DNA from: Nitzschia sp. pyKryTriq1
Lineage: Eukaryota; Bacillariophyta; Bacillariophyceae; Bacillariales; Bacillariaceae
Assembly (NCBI GenBank): GCA_956465555.1
Contig: OY101115.1
Coordinates: 1,922,001 to 1,986,000, forward strand
Direction of reading: 5' to 3'
DNA length: 64,000 nucleotides
Numbering within the stretch: position 1 is the first letter of the stretch; every line of letters begins with the position of its first letter. The position numbers and the translations under genes are program-made. The notes beneath the pieces were generated by a model. It saw only the letters and a program-made list of their open reading frames with translations, had not been told where the DNA came from and ran no database searches. Of this stretch, positions 22,031 through 31,945 are shown one piece after another.

Positions 22031-22390
22031 GGGTCCCGGACCCCGCTTTTGGCGTATCTGCTCATTTGTACTGAATGACGTATATTTCTACACGATGGAC
22101 GATTGGGTTCGATCACAAATCACAACGGCGTCAAAACTCGGCATTGCGCCGAATCCGCGCCAAAATTTGAAGCTAAAACCGGGGTTCCCGACCCGGGTTG
22201 AGGCCGGGTCGGGGACCCCATTGCTACTCTTAAAGTATGCTCTTGTTAAATCCTTTTCTATTCAATTCTAACGTTCAGGGATGAACGTAGGAATCAAAAG
22301 CTTACTCCGGAGGTAAAGCTAGTGGTTTGAAATGGACGATACAGTAGTTAAAATAACGGCAATTATATAAATGGGGGTCGGGGACCCCGG
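22031..22390. repeat. GC-rich foldback motifs (GGGTCGGGGACCCC)
   Basis: A 14-mer, GGGTCGGGGACCCC, occurs at 22206..22219 and 22375..22388. A related GGGTCCCGGACCCC lies at 22031..22044. The left arm GGGGTTCCCGACCCGG (22181..22196) pairs with CCGGGTCGGGGACCCC (22204..22219) at 15 of 16 positions around a 7-nt loop. The motifs stand out against AT-rich surroundings. They may be termini or remains of a mobile element. Confidence 0.65.
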
Positions 22391-22799
22391 TTTTTCGGTT
22401 GCCCCCACAAAGCGATACTGGCACTCATCATTGTACGGGCCTGTGCTACCGATGTCATCTGAATAACGTCAGAAAAACGTCATATTAATCCGACTACTCG
22501 GACTAATCCAATGTCATTATTCATTCGTGCCAGCGGCCGCCGGCCAAAATCAAAATCGGAACTCTCGATGATCGATGAGGCAGGTATGTAGGAGGAGGAG
22601 GAGGAGTCTTCTTCGATGTCAAACAAGCAAACAAGCAAGCGCAGGCGCCACTACATGGCATTGTCATCCCTCCATCAAACTGATTACGAAGTAGCATCGT
22701 CTATGTACTACTGGTAATCAGTCCAACTCTGGGTAAACAGAGACCATCAATGCATTGGCTGAGGATACTAGCTAGAAAGAAAGGAAAGAAGAAGAAATA

Positions 22800-25700
22800 A
22801 TGACGCAAGATGATGAAGCAAAGCGTGACGCCATCTTTCGGGGAAACCTCTTGGAGTTGTCAAGTTTTCTTACAAAGCTACAGTCTCATTTGGTCCCGGA
22901 AGACCTGTCTCGAGTCGTTACGTCTACTAGTGAGGGCGAGGACAGCGACGACGGCAATGATGGCAATGGACGAAGTGATTACATGGTCGTTACGCCACAA
23001 GACTTGAAGAAAGTGTTCGAGTATCGTGACTTGCTGAAAGAGGAAGAGGAGCTTCTCAATGGTATCGCCGCAGCCGAAGAGATGGATCGATACAACCCGT
23101 TCCTCGGCAAGCTTTGTCGACTCATGATTGATTACATCAAAGTGGATCTGGAGAAGAATCAGGCCAGCCTAAAAAAGTGTACGACTCGGACGAAACGAGT
23201 TCATCTTTTGTGGAATCGGCTGGAAGTTTGGTGGACCAAGATGGTAGCACAGGAACTCTTGGTATCTTCTGCTAAGGCTTTCTCAGAAGATCCGTCGAGG
23301 CTTGTGGTCTGCTGTTTTTCGCCGCTGTTGAATCTGCCTGCAAGTCAGCATTTTAGAGCAATACTACCCGAGCCAGTGGACGGGATGCAAGATTCAGTGA
23401 ATTTGAAAGCTTCAGCCTTCTATCAGAACCCTCTCTCCTGTTGCTCTTTACCACTACCACCGAATAAACACACGTGGAAAGAATTTGCTAGAATTTCGCG
23501 AATGGTTGCTCTTCTCGAAAAGGAACCGGAAGACGGACGCCGAACCAGGAATCGGTCTCCACACGAACAGGCCTTGAGAAGTCCTTGCTGCATCCACGAC
23601 GCGTTGATCAACAAGACCAAGCACATACAAGCAGCTCAAAACCAACACTTTGAATTTGCAGGGCCTCACTTGATCGCCTTGTGGGTCCGTGCGCAGCGAA
23701 ATACACAAGCAATGCGCCACTTGTGGATGATCTTTGAAGTCTACGTCGAGGTTGACAGGGAGTCTTCCTCACAGGCGCCAGCTTTGATAGTTCGGGGAGG
23801 TGGTGCAAGAGGGATGGGGAAGCACCTAGTGGTGGATTCTGAACAACAAATTGAGGTGACTCCTATGCCTATCAAAATTCGCTCCTTCGTACCACTGTTG
23901 AGGGGCAACCCCAACTATCTAAGGAGTCGATTGGTCGACGCCAGCAAACGAGCTGATCAACTGGTAGAATGGACCGTCACCAATCAAGTCTTGTTCACCC
24001 ACAGACACATTCAAAAATACATCATGATGGCACCTGGTCTTCAGAAAGATAATGGGATTGATGCTGCCATCGAGTTGGAAGAAAGACAGCGAAAACGGAT
24101 CCGCCGAGACTTTTCACAGGACTCCGACTTGGGGAAACTTAGAGCAGCATGCCAGTCCTTCGTGCTGCGATGGTTTGCCAGAAGAAATCGCGCCGTTTCC
24201 ATGTTTGTTTTTGATAGCGGTACCCAGAACTATCATCTTGATGTCGGTTGGAGTAAATCGGATACATGCAACAAAATGATTTTCGATCGAGTCAATACTA
24301 ATATCAAGGTATTGCTTCAAGAAAAAGGAGACAAAATGATCGCCGTCAACCGCAATTTTGCAAGAGTGGATAGGCGTATGTCGCTGAATTATGGTGAAGG
24401 TGGTATTTCCTTACTGGTGCAATTGACGGCCATCTTGGATGCCCTTGAAAAGTCTCAGACATGGAATGCACTCGAGTTTGCCCGAATTCAACATGCCAAA
24501 AAGGATATAGAAGAATTGCACCAATACTTTTTCGGTCGATCGCGAGATCTGTATGATATCGCGCTAGATCTTGTCAACAAAGAAACCGATGACGCAGGTG
24601 AAATTACTGATCTGCTGAATAGTGCACCCAAACCATGGCCTGACGGTTGTTCGGTTTGTAAGCTCAAGGAGGGGGACTTTGTGTGCTGTACAAATTGTGA
24701 GAAGATCTACCACACTACTCCTGAGACTTGCTCTTTTCGACAAGCTAGCCAAGACTTTGTCCCAAATGTGAAAGTCGAGTTTGCCCAACTCGTCGAATCA
24801 CACAAAGCACTTCAACGCCTCTGTCGATTGGAGCGACAGGCTGGGAATCATCGCGTACCAGACTACACAAATGACCAAAGCATCGAGCAGGAGGTAGTCG
24901 TCATTGACATTGAACGTGAACAAAGCGAAGATGGCTCCGTTACACCTTTGGGGCTCAGTCTCCGAGCAGTAGAAGAGTGCGCATCGGTTTTTGACAGGTT
25001 GAACTCTGATGCTGCAACAGTTCTGGATCTGGTCGATATTTTGAACAAGGAATGTCAAAGTGAAAAGAAAAGATCGATATATCCCATGAAGGGTTTAAGG
25101 GGAGCATATGTTGTCGTAGATGCCAAGGACGAAAATGCCTGCGCAAAAGCGGCGGGCATCAAGGTTGGCGATGTGATTCTGTCTGTCGAGCATCTCCAAA
25201 TCGCAAACCCTGAGCAAGCCGCTAAGTACAAAGCCCTGGGGGTCGCCAAAATGACAGGATTGCCGAAGGCACAAAAAGCAGAGCTTGAGCTTCTTCGAGT
25301 TCCTTCCACGACGTTGCGAATAACGGTTGTTCGGTCAAATAAAAATATCGTCCAAGAAAGCAAAGACTGGTTCGCAACTTTGAAGCACAAGAACAAATCT
25401 CTTACAACCTTACTGCGCGAGGGCCAGGTTGATTTATGGTACTGTAAAAAGTGCTTGGTGACGGAAGTTCCACCAAATATCCCAGATTCTTCGAGCAGTC
25501 GAATAGTCGAAGAAGCGCTCCGCTGCAGGGCTGTCATTCGTAGAGTTGGGCTGGAGAATTACGCGCTGCCTTTTGTGGATGCGGATATCTTTAGCATCCA
25601 AACAGCGAGAGAAAATGGCCAAAGGAAAGATGGGACATTCTTTTGTCTACGAAGACTGGATGCTATGATGACGTCCATCATAGAAGTTCATTCAAGGAAT

Positions 25701-28700
25701 GATGATGCATGGCCGTTTTCATCGGCATTTATGCTACCACCTTGGGCAATGAGGACTGGACCCACTCGCAGACTCGAGTGGTCACCAGAATCGGTCCAGG
25801 ACAAGCCCGTTGATCTTCTTGTTAGTGGTCTCTTGTCCTGGCAAGAGTTCTCTGAATTTGACGAATCAAGAAAAGTGTCAAAAATGAAAACGATACGCCA
25901 CTTTCTGCTTCTTGTGGCATCTTGGTGTGTACTTCCCTGCCCCCCTGGCGAAAGCATCGAAAGGACAGTGGGTCCACCTGAACTCTTCCTTCGTGTTCGT
26001 GAACCATGGCTTCGTCGATCTTGTTTATTTTGCTGTAGTCGGCCACGTGACGACGGGTCGGTTGCATGCCACGATACGACGTGTGCCAGGATGTCGCGAA
26101 GAGATTTGGTGAACATGGATGATATTGGGCACGAAGATGCACAAAAGGTTTACCACGAAGTTGTGGAATACAACGAGTGCTCGTCGCTTGTCGGGACGAC
26201 ATTCCTTGTACTGCCAGATGATCCGTTGATTCAAGCGTTGAAAGCAGTTGTTGGAAGATTCGATTACCACGCTAGGCCCATAGAGTTTATTGTGGCGTCA
26301 TACCTTCCAGCCGCATTCGTTTCCGAAGCCATTTCGATGAAGCCAAAGGACCCTTTCTTTGATAAGTTTGGCGACAATGAGGGTGTTTTTCATCTTTTGC
26401 CAGTTATACACGACCAGCAGCTGAAGTATTTGCTGGAGCGATGCAAAGTAAGAGGAAAGGCGACTGACAGAAACGATTGTAGGGATTTTTCTTGGGTTTC
26501 CTTGGACGTTTTCAATGAACCCGGTGTTGCAAGGTATTCATTGCAAGAACTCAAGAAGAAGATTACGGAAAGTGACTCCATCCGTCGATCCATCGATGAC
26601 TTTGTTGCTACCGAGAATGGGGTCAACGTAATCGAAGCGAACATACCATTCTCGGGGTCTCGATGGTCTATGAAGTCCGGCGGTGGCTTATCGGTCTCCT
26701 CGTCGCAAAAGGAAGCTAACACAGTTGGATCTCAGAAACACCTAGTTGACAGATTTTTACGAAAGGGGGTCCTTCCGGAGAGTATTCGTCGGGCATTAGC
26801 GAATGAGGTCGCCGGCGAGCCTGACGGGACCACGTGGGAAACCGAGTTTGGCGATACTCATCTCCAAGAAGGGCTACAAATCACAAATTCCACTCCGATT
26901 GTTCTTGACATCGTGAAACCAGATAGGACTGGCTGTGTTCTACTTTATTCAGATCTGCACTTCGCATTACCAATGGAGATGCCCTCGTTGACCGAGGCAC
27001 TGGTACCACGATCGCTTCTTCGCCCCGAAAAGCACTCAGAGAGCACTGTAATGACCATTCTTCTTGAGCGATCCAACCATCCGCCTTCTTCTGAAGACTA
27101 CAAAGGAGTTGGTTTTGGTTTCGAGGTTTTCCGTTGGGGACGAGACAAATCTTTATTCATTGGAAGGGTCCATCGAAATTCCCCTGCTTTCTCGGCCGGA
27201 TTGAAATGTGGCGATATTTTGCTGTCTGCCGGGGGGAAAGACGTAGCCGAGCTGACAAGCATTTCGGAGCTGGCAACGGCACTTCTTGGCGCTCGTATGC
27301 ATATTCGCCTGGCTAGTAACAGTGACGAGCCTTTGAGGTTGGTTTTATCGGCGGTGAAAGAATCGAAGATGATGCTAGACTCTGTTGTACTGGTGGTTGA
27401 GCGTCCCAAGCAGGAAGTCAGGGGTAATACTAAAAATGTACAAAGCCTGCAAACAATCACACAACAAGAGATTCAACGCGAAGATGCAACCTCAGAGACT
27501 GAACCACAAGACTCCGATGCGTTCTCGATATGGCAGCAATCCTTCGATCAGGGTCCTGCAAATCAGGCAATCGCCGAAGGACCGGTCGAGGCCGAAGGGT
27601 CCCCCCAGAGGCCACTTCATGACTCGCCGATGGAACGGTTGCCGGTTGATCCTGGGGCAGCCGGGTTCCAGCGCCAAACTAATGGAGTCTCGCCTGGTAG
27701 ATTTGAGCCAACGAACCCACATCCTGCGCCAGCTGAGCCACTGCCCCTGCCTCAGGAATACCAAAACCCACCTGGGCAGGTCGGACGCCAGCACAAGCGC
27801 GCGTCGAATCTGGATCGCCTTTACAGGTCTCTTGTCGCAGTAGCGGCTTCTGCAATGCCCCGGACTACTGCAACTTTTGGCCACCTCTACCGCCCAGCGG
27901 GGGGTGGCACTATTTTCACGATGATGGAAAGCGCACTGCTTTTGGAGTGCGTACAGAACGCGCAGCCAAGACTTGGGCTTCGGTTACTTTGTCCAAGATA
28001 CGAGATGAGAGTTGTGGTCCACCAACTTGGGATTGTGTCTAACTGGTCGGAGGAACAAATCCGTGCGATTCCTCGTCTACCCCGATCAGTATACGAAGAA
28101 ATGCTGAGGCTTGATTACAGGCGTGCCAATAGCGAAATCAAACCAGAGGTGGGTCCTGTCATTTTCCGGGAAGGCCTTTACGAGTACAAGGCGCCAGTTG
28201 GTATTCTTCCTGTTGACCGGGCAATTGAAAGATCTCTCCAGAGAGAACGTGAAGAGCAAGAGGCTCAACGCCACGCACTGGAAGCCCATTACCAAAGCAC
28301 CATTGATCCTGGTTATCTCGCCGCTAGACAACCTCCGCGGGACGGTTTTTACTTCAGCTTTGACCACGATACCCCAACACATTTTTCTGGTGAAGCCCAT
28401 GCCCAAGAGCACCTCGCCCACCGTGGCTATCATCGGGATCAGGAGCATGGGTTGGGGTATCGAGATGATCCGAGCCATGCCCATGCGTTGAAACACCCGC
28501 CAAACATGTATCATGCCCCAAGAAGTGACCGTGGTGTTTCCCCTATACAATACCCACCGCGTCTACCTCTCGCCGGCGAAGCGAATGCGTTGCCCCCGCC
28601 AAACGGTGATTCTAGACTAGCTTCAATTTCTTTTGGCGGCTCTGCCGATCATGCGATTGCCCTAGATGATAATGAGGAGGAGGAGGAGGAAGACAACATC

Positions 28701-30956
28701 GATTTGGCCTACCGTATACGTGGCGGGGGACCCTTGGAAGATGCCAAGGAGAGTTATGGCGAAACGGTCTCACCCGAGCTCGAGCAGCAAAGCGACTGTT
28801 TTGATTTATCATCGTCGAATGGTCCACAGGACGCAACAAGGTACCTTACTCAGTTACCACTAGACGAATGGGCTGGCCTAGCTGTGTACAGCTATGTCCA
28901 AACCGACGATGCTAGCAGCAGCGACACACTGATGGTAGGGTGGATAAAGAACGTGGCGCCATCGGGCGATGAGGTACCGGAGACTGTCGACGTGGAGGCC
29001 CATTATCTCGCGAGCATGGGGTATTTTGCTACACCGAACATCTTCCTCCTTGACCCCGAGGATATCTTTGTTGTGGACGAGCACTCCGAAACGGAGCAAG
29101 CAACTGTGATCAAAACTCTTCGCGCCCAAGGAAAGGCTCCAGAAGTGGTGAGACCATCTCGAGACAAGGCTGTTCCCTTGTGCCAGGAATCGACCCTAGT
29201 ATACGCCAGGAGTCTCGGAGAAGGGTTGAAGGTTCTGGGGGAGCTTCCCGATGCACGAGAGGTAGTCTGGTTGTCAAATGACCCATCGGCTTTGTACCTG
29301 GCCAAGGCGTATGAGGAAGAATGTCTTCGTAAAGTTTTTCGTGACTACACGGATTTCATCGGGAAGCGGATGGACCCGGACCCAATACCTGCTTCGTGCC
29401 CTAAACTGACAGTTAGAGCTGGCGAAATCTGCTGTCCCTGGGGTTGTAGTGTGCAGATGAACGAAAGCAACGACGCAAGGGATTGCTTGTTCTTCAGCTC
29501 TATCGACGATTTTCGACTGCACTACGAGGACTGCCATTCCTATGGGTCGGTGGCCGACACGGTTGACCTAGGTGACGGGCGGCTCTTTACTCGCGTTTGC
29601 CAGGGCAAAGACCTGCTGGAATTGAGCTCGTCTATTTCATCTGCTATCGTAGCCCAGTTGCCGTCAGCCTGGCTGGGTTCTTCCAACGAGCCGCTGCCAA
29701 AGATACGGCTTCCATCTGGAACTGAATTCTCTAAATCTCCCACTGGAGAGAAACTATTGCTCCCTTGGACCGAAACTTCATTTCGCACAACTTTGTCCCG
29801 AAAGGCACGGCAGTCCGAGAACCAAAATTTACGCGCTGTTGTGGACCTTTGGGTGGCCATGGGCAAGTTGTTCGAAATCGATGGCTCTGGTCTCTTCAGA
29901 CTGACCCAAAGCCAATTCGAAGCTATCGCTGATCGCCAGATCAATCGTGCGAACGACAAGCGCTATCATGTGACGAATTGTTGTCAGTTCATCCCTCCTT
30001 CCGATGGTACAAGCACCAAGAGGTTCTTGGATTGCGCCCTTTGCTCCCTACCCTGGGAAAGGTGCATTGGCAAGCCTACCAGTAGTACTTCCACTACGGA
30101 TGAGTTTGCCCCTGATAATACAGTCAACGATTCCACAGGTCTTGGGTGCGTGCTACGAAGTGATGCTTCGTTTCAAAAGTCGAACGTCTCGGGCGGGACC
30201 GCCTTTCCTGGTGAGATGGGGGAAGCCAAGGCGCTACTGTTACAGGTTGCCGAGTTGATACCGGCCGCCTTGAAATTGTCTAATCGTGTCGACGAGGTCG
30301 ATCCTCTCGAGGGTCTTCGAATTTGGGACGAGACGTACCATGATGAATGGAAGGCTTTTGTCCGGGACTGCTCCACCCCACCCATGTTCTCACAAGCCCT
30401 TACGGTGCTCTTGGGCTCGATCGACAGAAAAAAGATGCCCAGCTGGTGGAAACAGGACGGTGGTGGATGGTCGACATCCCAAATGATAATGGCAAACACG
30501 AGTATGGAGACCTTCTTCCTCCATCTGTACGTGCTGGACGCCGCTCTATCGGAAAGCATTGGTAGATCATTCCTTCCACAAGAAGCAAAGGAATCCTTGG
30601 CTAGGAACGGTACGGATCGTTCGTCGCTACTACAGTCTCTGATGCTTCAGATGGAAAAGTACATGTCCTTCGCCAAGGAGCTAGGCGAGCGTCTGTACAA
30701 CGGCGAACATGACTCGGACTGTATGTTTTGCGACGAAGGAGGAGACCTTCTATGCTGTGAGTTGTGCTCGAATGTGCAACATGCCCAATGCCTCGAACCT
30801 CCGTTGACACATGGCGAGGCTACAAGTTTGAATTTGGACTGGGTCTGCGATTCTTGCATCAATGACTTATGCGCGAAAAAAGGCGTCGAACGAGAAGACA
30901 TTGAAAAACAGTATGCCAGCACGACGGAAACTGAGGGTGCCCCCAACGAGGATTGA
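22800..30956 (+). CDS. Giant PHD-finger and PDZ-like domain protein (2,718 residues, no intron)
   Basis: A single 8.2-kb exon starts at ATG 22800 (MTQDDEAKRDAIFRGNLLEL). Zinc-finger-like blocks are seen near residues 613-645 (CSVCKLKEGDFVCCTNCEKIYH), 1070-1103 (CLFCCSRPRDDGSVAC), 2208-2245 (CCPWGC through HYEDCH), 2393-2422 (DCALCSLPWERC) and 2640-2689. The last is the best PHD finger (CMFCDEGGDLLCCELC then HAQCLEPPL and WVCDSCI). Two PDZ-like modules lie near 760-847 (AAGIKVGDVILSVEHLQIA) and 1430-1520 (SPAFSAGLKCGDILLSAGGK). The region around 1590-1960 is Pro/Gln/His-rich with an acidic run. PHD fingers read histone tails, so a nuclear chromatin role is plausible, but the PHD plus PDZ combination is unusual and no enzyme domain is visible. 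Function is not assigned. Confidence 0.85.
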   Translation: MTQDDEAKRDAIFRGNLLELSSFLTKLQSHLVPEDLSRVVTSTSEGEDSDDGNDGNGRSDYMVVTPQDLKKVFEYRDLLKEEEELLNGIAAAEEMDRYNPFLGKLCRLMIDYIKVDLEKNQASLKKCTTRTKRVHLLWNRLEVWWTKMVAQELLVSSAKAFSEDPSRLVVCCFSPLLNLPASQHFRAILPEPVDGMQDSVNLKASAFYQNPLSCCSLPLPPNKHTWKEFARISRMVALLEKEPEDGRRTRNRSPHEQALRSPCCIHDALINKTKHIQAAQNQHFEFAGPHLIALWVRAQRNTQAMRHLWMIFEVYVEVDRESSSQAPALIVRGGGARGMGKHLVVDSEQQIEVTPMPIKIRSFVPLLRGNPNYLRSRLVDASKRADQLVEWTVTNQVLFTHRHIQKYIMMAPGLQKDNGIDAAIELEERQRKRIRRDFSQDSDLGKLRAACQSFVLRWFARRNRAVSMFVFDSGTQNYHLDVGWSKSDTCNKMIFDRVNTNIKVLLQEKGDKMIAVNRNFARVDRRMSLNYGEGGISLLVQLTAILDALEKSQTWNALEFARIQHAKKDIEELHQYFFGRSRDLYDIALDLVNKETDDAGEITDLLNSAPKPWPDGCSVCKLKEGDFVCCTNCEKIYHTTPETCSFRQASQDFVPNVKVEFAQLVESHKALQRLCRLERQAGNHRVPDYTNDQSIEQEVVVIDIEREQSEDGSVTPLGLSLRAVEECASVFDRLNSDAATVLDLVDILNKECQSEKKRSIYPMKGLRGAYVVVDAKDENACAKAAGIKVGDVILSVEHLQIANPEQAAKYKALGVAKMTGLPKAQKAELELLRVPSTTLRITVVRSNKNIVQESKDWFATLKHKNKSLTTLLREGQVDLWYCKKCLVTEVPPNIPDSSSSRIVEEALRCRAVIRRVGLENYALPFVDADIFSIQTARENGQRKDGTFFCLRRLDAMMTSIIEVHSRNDDAWPFSSAFMLPPWAMRTGPTRRLEWSPESVQDKPVDLLVSGLLSWQEFSEFDESRKVSKMKTIRHFLLLVASWCVLPCPPGESIERTVGPPELFLRVREPWLRRSCLFCCSRPRDDGSVACHDTTCARMSRRDLVNMDDIGHEDAQKVYHEVVEYNECSSLVGTTFLVLPDDPLIQALKAVVGRFDYHARPIEFIVASYLPAAFVSEAISMKPKDPFFDKFGDNEGVFHLLPVIHDQQLKYLLERCKVRGKATDRNDCRDFSWVSLDVFNEPGVARYSLQELKKKITESDSIRRSIDDFVATENGVNVIEANIPFSGSRWSMKSGGGLSVSSSQKEANTVGSQKHLVDRFLRKGVLPESIRRALANEVAGEPDGTTWETEFGDTHLQEGLQITNSTPIVLDIVKPDRTGCVLLYSDLHFALPMEMPSLTEALVPRSLLRPEKHSESTVMTILLERSNHPPSSEDYKGVGFGFEVFRWGRDKSLFIGRVHRNSPAFSAGLKCGDILLSAGGKDVAELTSISELATALLGARMHIRLASNSDEPLRLVLSAVKESKMMLDSVVLVVERPKQEVRGNTKNVQSLQTITQQEIQREDATSETEPQDSDAFSIWQQSFDQGPANQAIAEGPVEAEGSPQRPLHDSPMERLPVDPGAAGFQRQTNGVSPGRFEPTNPHPAPAEPLPLPQEYQNPPGQVGRQHKRASNLDRLYRSLVAVAASAMPRTTATFGHLYRPAGGGTIFTMMESALLLECVQNAQPRLGLRLLCPRYEMRVVVHQLGIVSNWSEEQIRAIPRLPRSVYEEMLRLDYRRANSEIKPEVGPVIFREGLYEYKAPVGILPVDRAIERSLQREREEQEAQRHALEAHYQSTIDPGYLAARQPPRDGFYFSFDHDTPTHFSGEAHAQEHLAHRGYHRDQEHGLGYRDDPSHAHALKHPPNMYHAPRSDRGVSPIQYPPRLPLAGEANALPPPNGDSRLASISFGGSADHAIALDDNEEEEEEDNIDLAYRIRGGGPLEDAKESYGETVSPELEQQSDCFDLSSSNGPQDATRYLTQLPLDEWAGLAVYSYVQTDDASSSDTLMVGWIKNVAPSGDEVPETVDVEAHYLASMGYFATPNIFLLDPEDIFVVDEHSETEQATVIKTLRAQGKAPEVVRPSRDKAVPLCQESTLVYARSLGEGLKVLGELPDAREVVWLSNDPSALYLAKAYEEECLRKVFRDYTDFIGKRMDPDPIPASCPKLTVRAGEICCPWGCSVQMNESNDARDCLFFSSIDDFRLHYEDCHSYGSVADTVDLGDGRLFTRVCQGKDLLELSSSISSAIVAQLPSAWLGSSNEPLPKIRLPSGTEFSKSPTGEKLLLPWTETSFRTTLSRKARQSENQNLRAVVDLWVAMGKLFEIDGSGLFRLTQSQFEAIADRQINRANDKRYHVTNCCQFIPPSDGTSTKRFLDCALCSLPWERCIGKPTSSTSTTDEFAPDNTVNDSTGLGCVLRSDASFQKSNVSGGTAFPGEMGEAKALLLQVAELIPAALKLSNRVDEVDPLEGLRIWDETYHDEWKAFVRDCSTPPMFSQALTVLLGSIDRKKMPSWWKQDGGGWSTSQMIMANTSMETFFLHLYVLDAALSESIGRSFLPQEAKESLARNGTDRSSLLQSLMLQMEKYMSFAKELGERLYNGEHDSDCMFCDEGGDLLCCELCSNVQHAQCLEPPLTHGEATSLNLDWVCDSCINDLCAKKGVEREDIEKQYASTTETEGAPNED

Positions 30957-31905
30957 CGAAACCGCGATGAGCCAGAGGGAGACGCTACAGGATACTTTCT
31001 GTCCAAGTACTGCCAGGTTTTGGCCATGCCTAGTTCTCACCGCATGAAAATTCCAAAATTGCTGCACCAGTTCTATGCTCTATGCACTATCTACTTGTAC
31101 ATAGATCTATGAATAAGTGTCGACTAAAATACGAACTAACTTACGAGTTGAAGCAAACAATGGCAACAGCAAGAGAACCACTCTACTCTAGAGGAGATTA
31201 CCTAGAGCTACTACTACTCTCTACTACTAGCTATAATCAGCTCCTTACTGTTGGAGTGGAAAAGACGAAATTTGGGTGAACGGTGAACGCACGATGAATG
31301 GCCATACGCCGTACGTACAAAAAAAGTCATTTTAGTCATGGATCAAACAAGAGCGAGGGGACGGAGAGGCAGGATCAATTGGGTTACTTGTACGGTACTG
31401 GTACCGGTACCGGTATGGGTTCGCGTAGGTCCGAGACGGACGAAGGACAGAATCTTTGGGAGCGCAACGGATCTTTGATATTATTTTTCGAGTACATACT
31501 TCAGTGGGACTCAGGGGTGAAGAAAAAAATCACATTCTAAGGTTTTATTGCTTTGACCCCTGAAAGTTAAGAATAATAATATATTTCGGCACAAACGATC
31601 CAGATTCCGGATTCCCTCCTACTCCGAGGATCCACCGACGAAAATCTGCTCTCCCCCAGACCCACGCGGGATGAGACAGATGCTACAGTACTCGTACCAG
31701 GTACCTGGTACTGTACAGGTACCGGTACAGTACGGTATGAGTGCTGTATGAGATGCTTCTTCTCTTTCATCTCCTTTCTCATTTCTCATCGGAACATACG
31801 AGACGTCGTCGTTGTCCAACCAACAAACAACTCCTTCGTCTCTTTCTCCTGTTTTTGAAACACGGACCTACCAAAAAGTCTTACCGACAAAAGGGTTGTT
31901 CACCT
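30957..31905. other. Intergenic region with dense palindrome copies
   Basis: No gene is visible. Strong palindrome clusters lie at 31392-31418 (CGGTACTGGTACCGGTACCG) and 31690-31737 (CCAGGTACCTGGTACTGTAC, then GGTACCGGTACAG). A TCTAGAGGAGATTACCTAG segment at about 31186-31205 and repeated CTACT units follow the PHD gene. Confidence 0.55.
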
Positions 31906-31913
31906 CTATAAAA
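31906..31913 (+). promoter_or_regulatory. Possible TATA box of LETM1 gene
   Basis: CTATAAAA lies about 35 nt before the LETM1 ATG at 31946, in an otherwise mixed-composition flank. The distance implies a very short 5' UTR. It is a motif match only. Confidence 0.35.
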
Positions 31914-31945
31914 CTCTACAATAGTGCACTCCATAAACGTCCATC

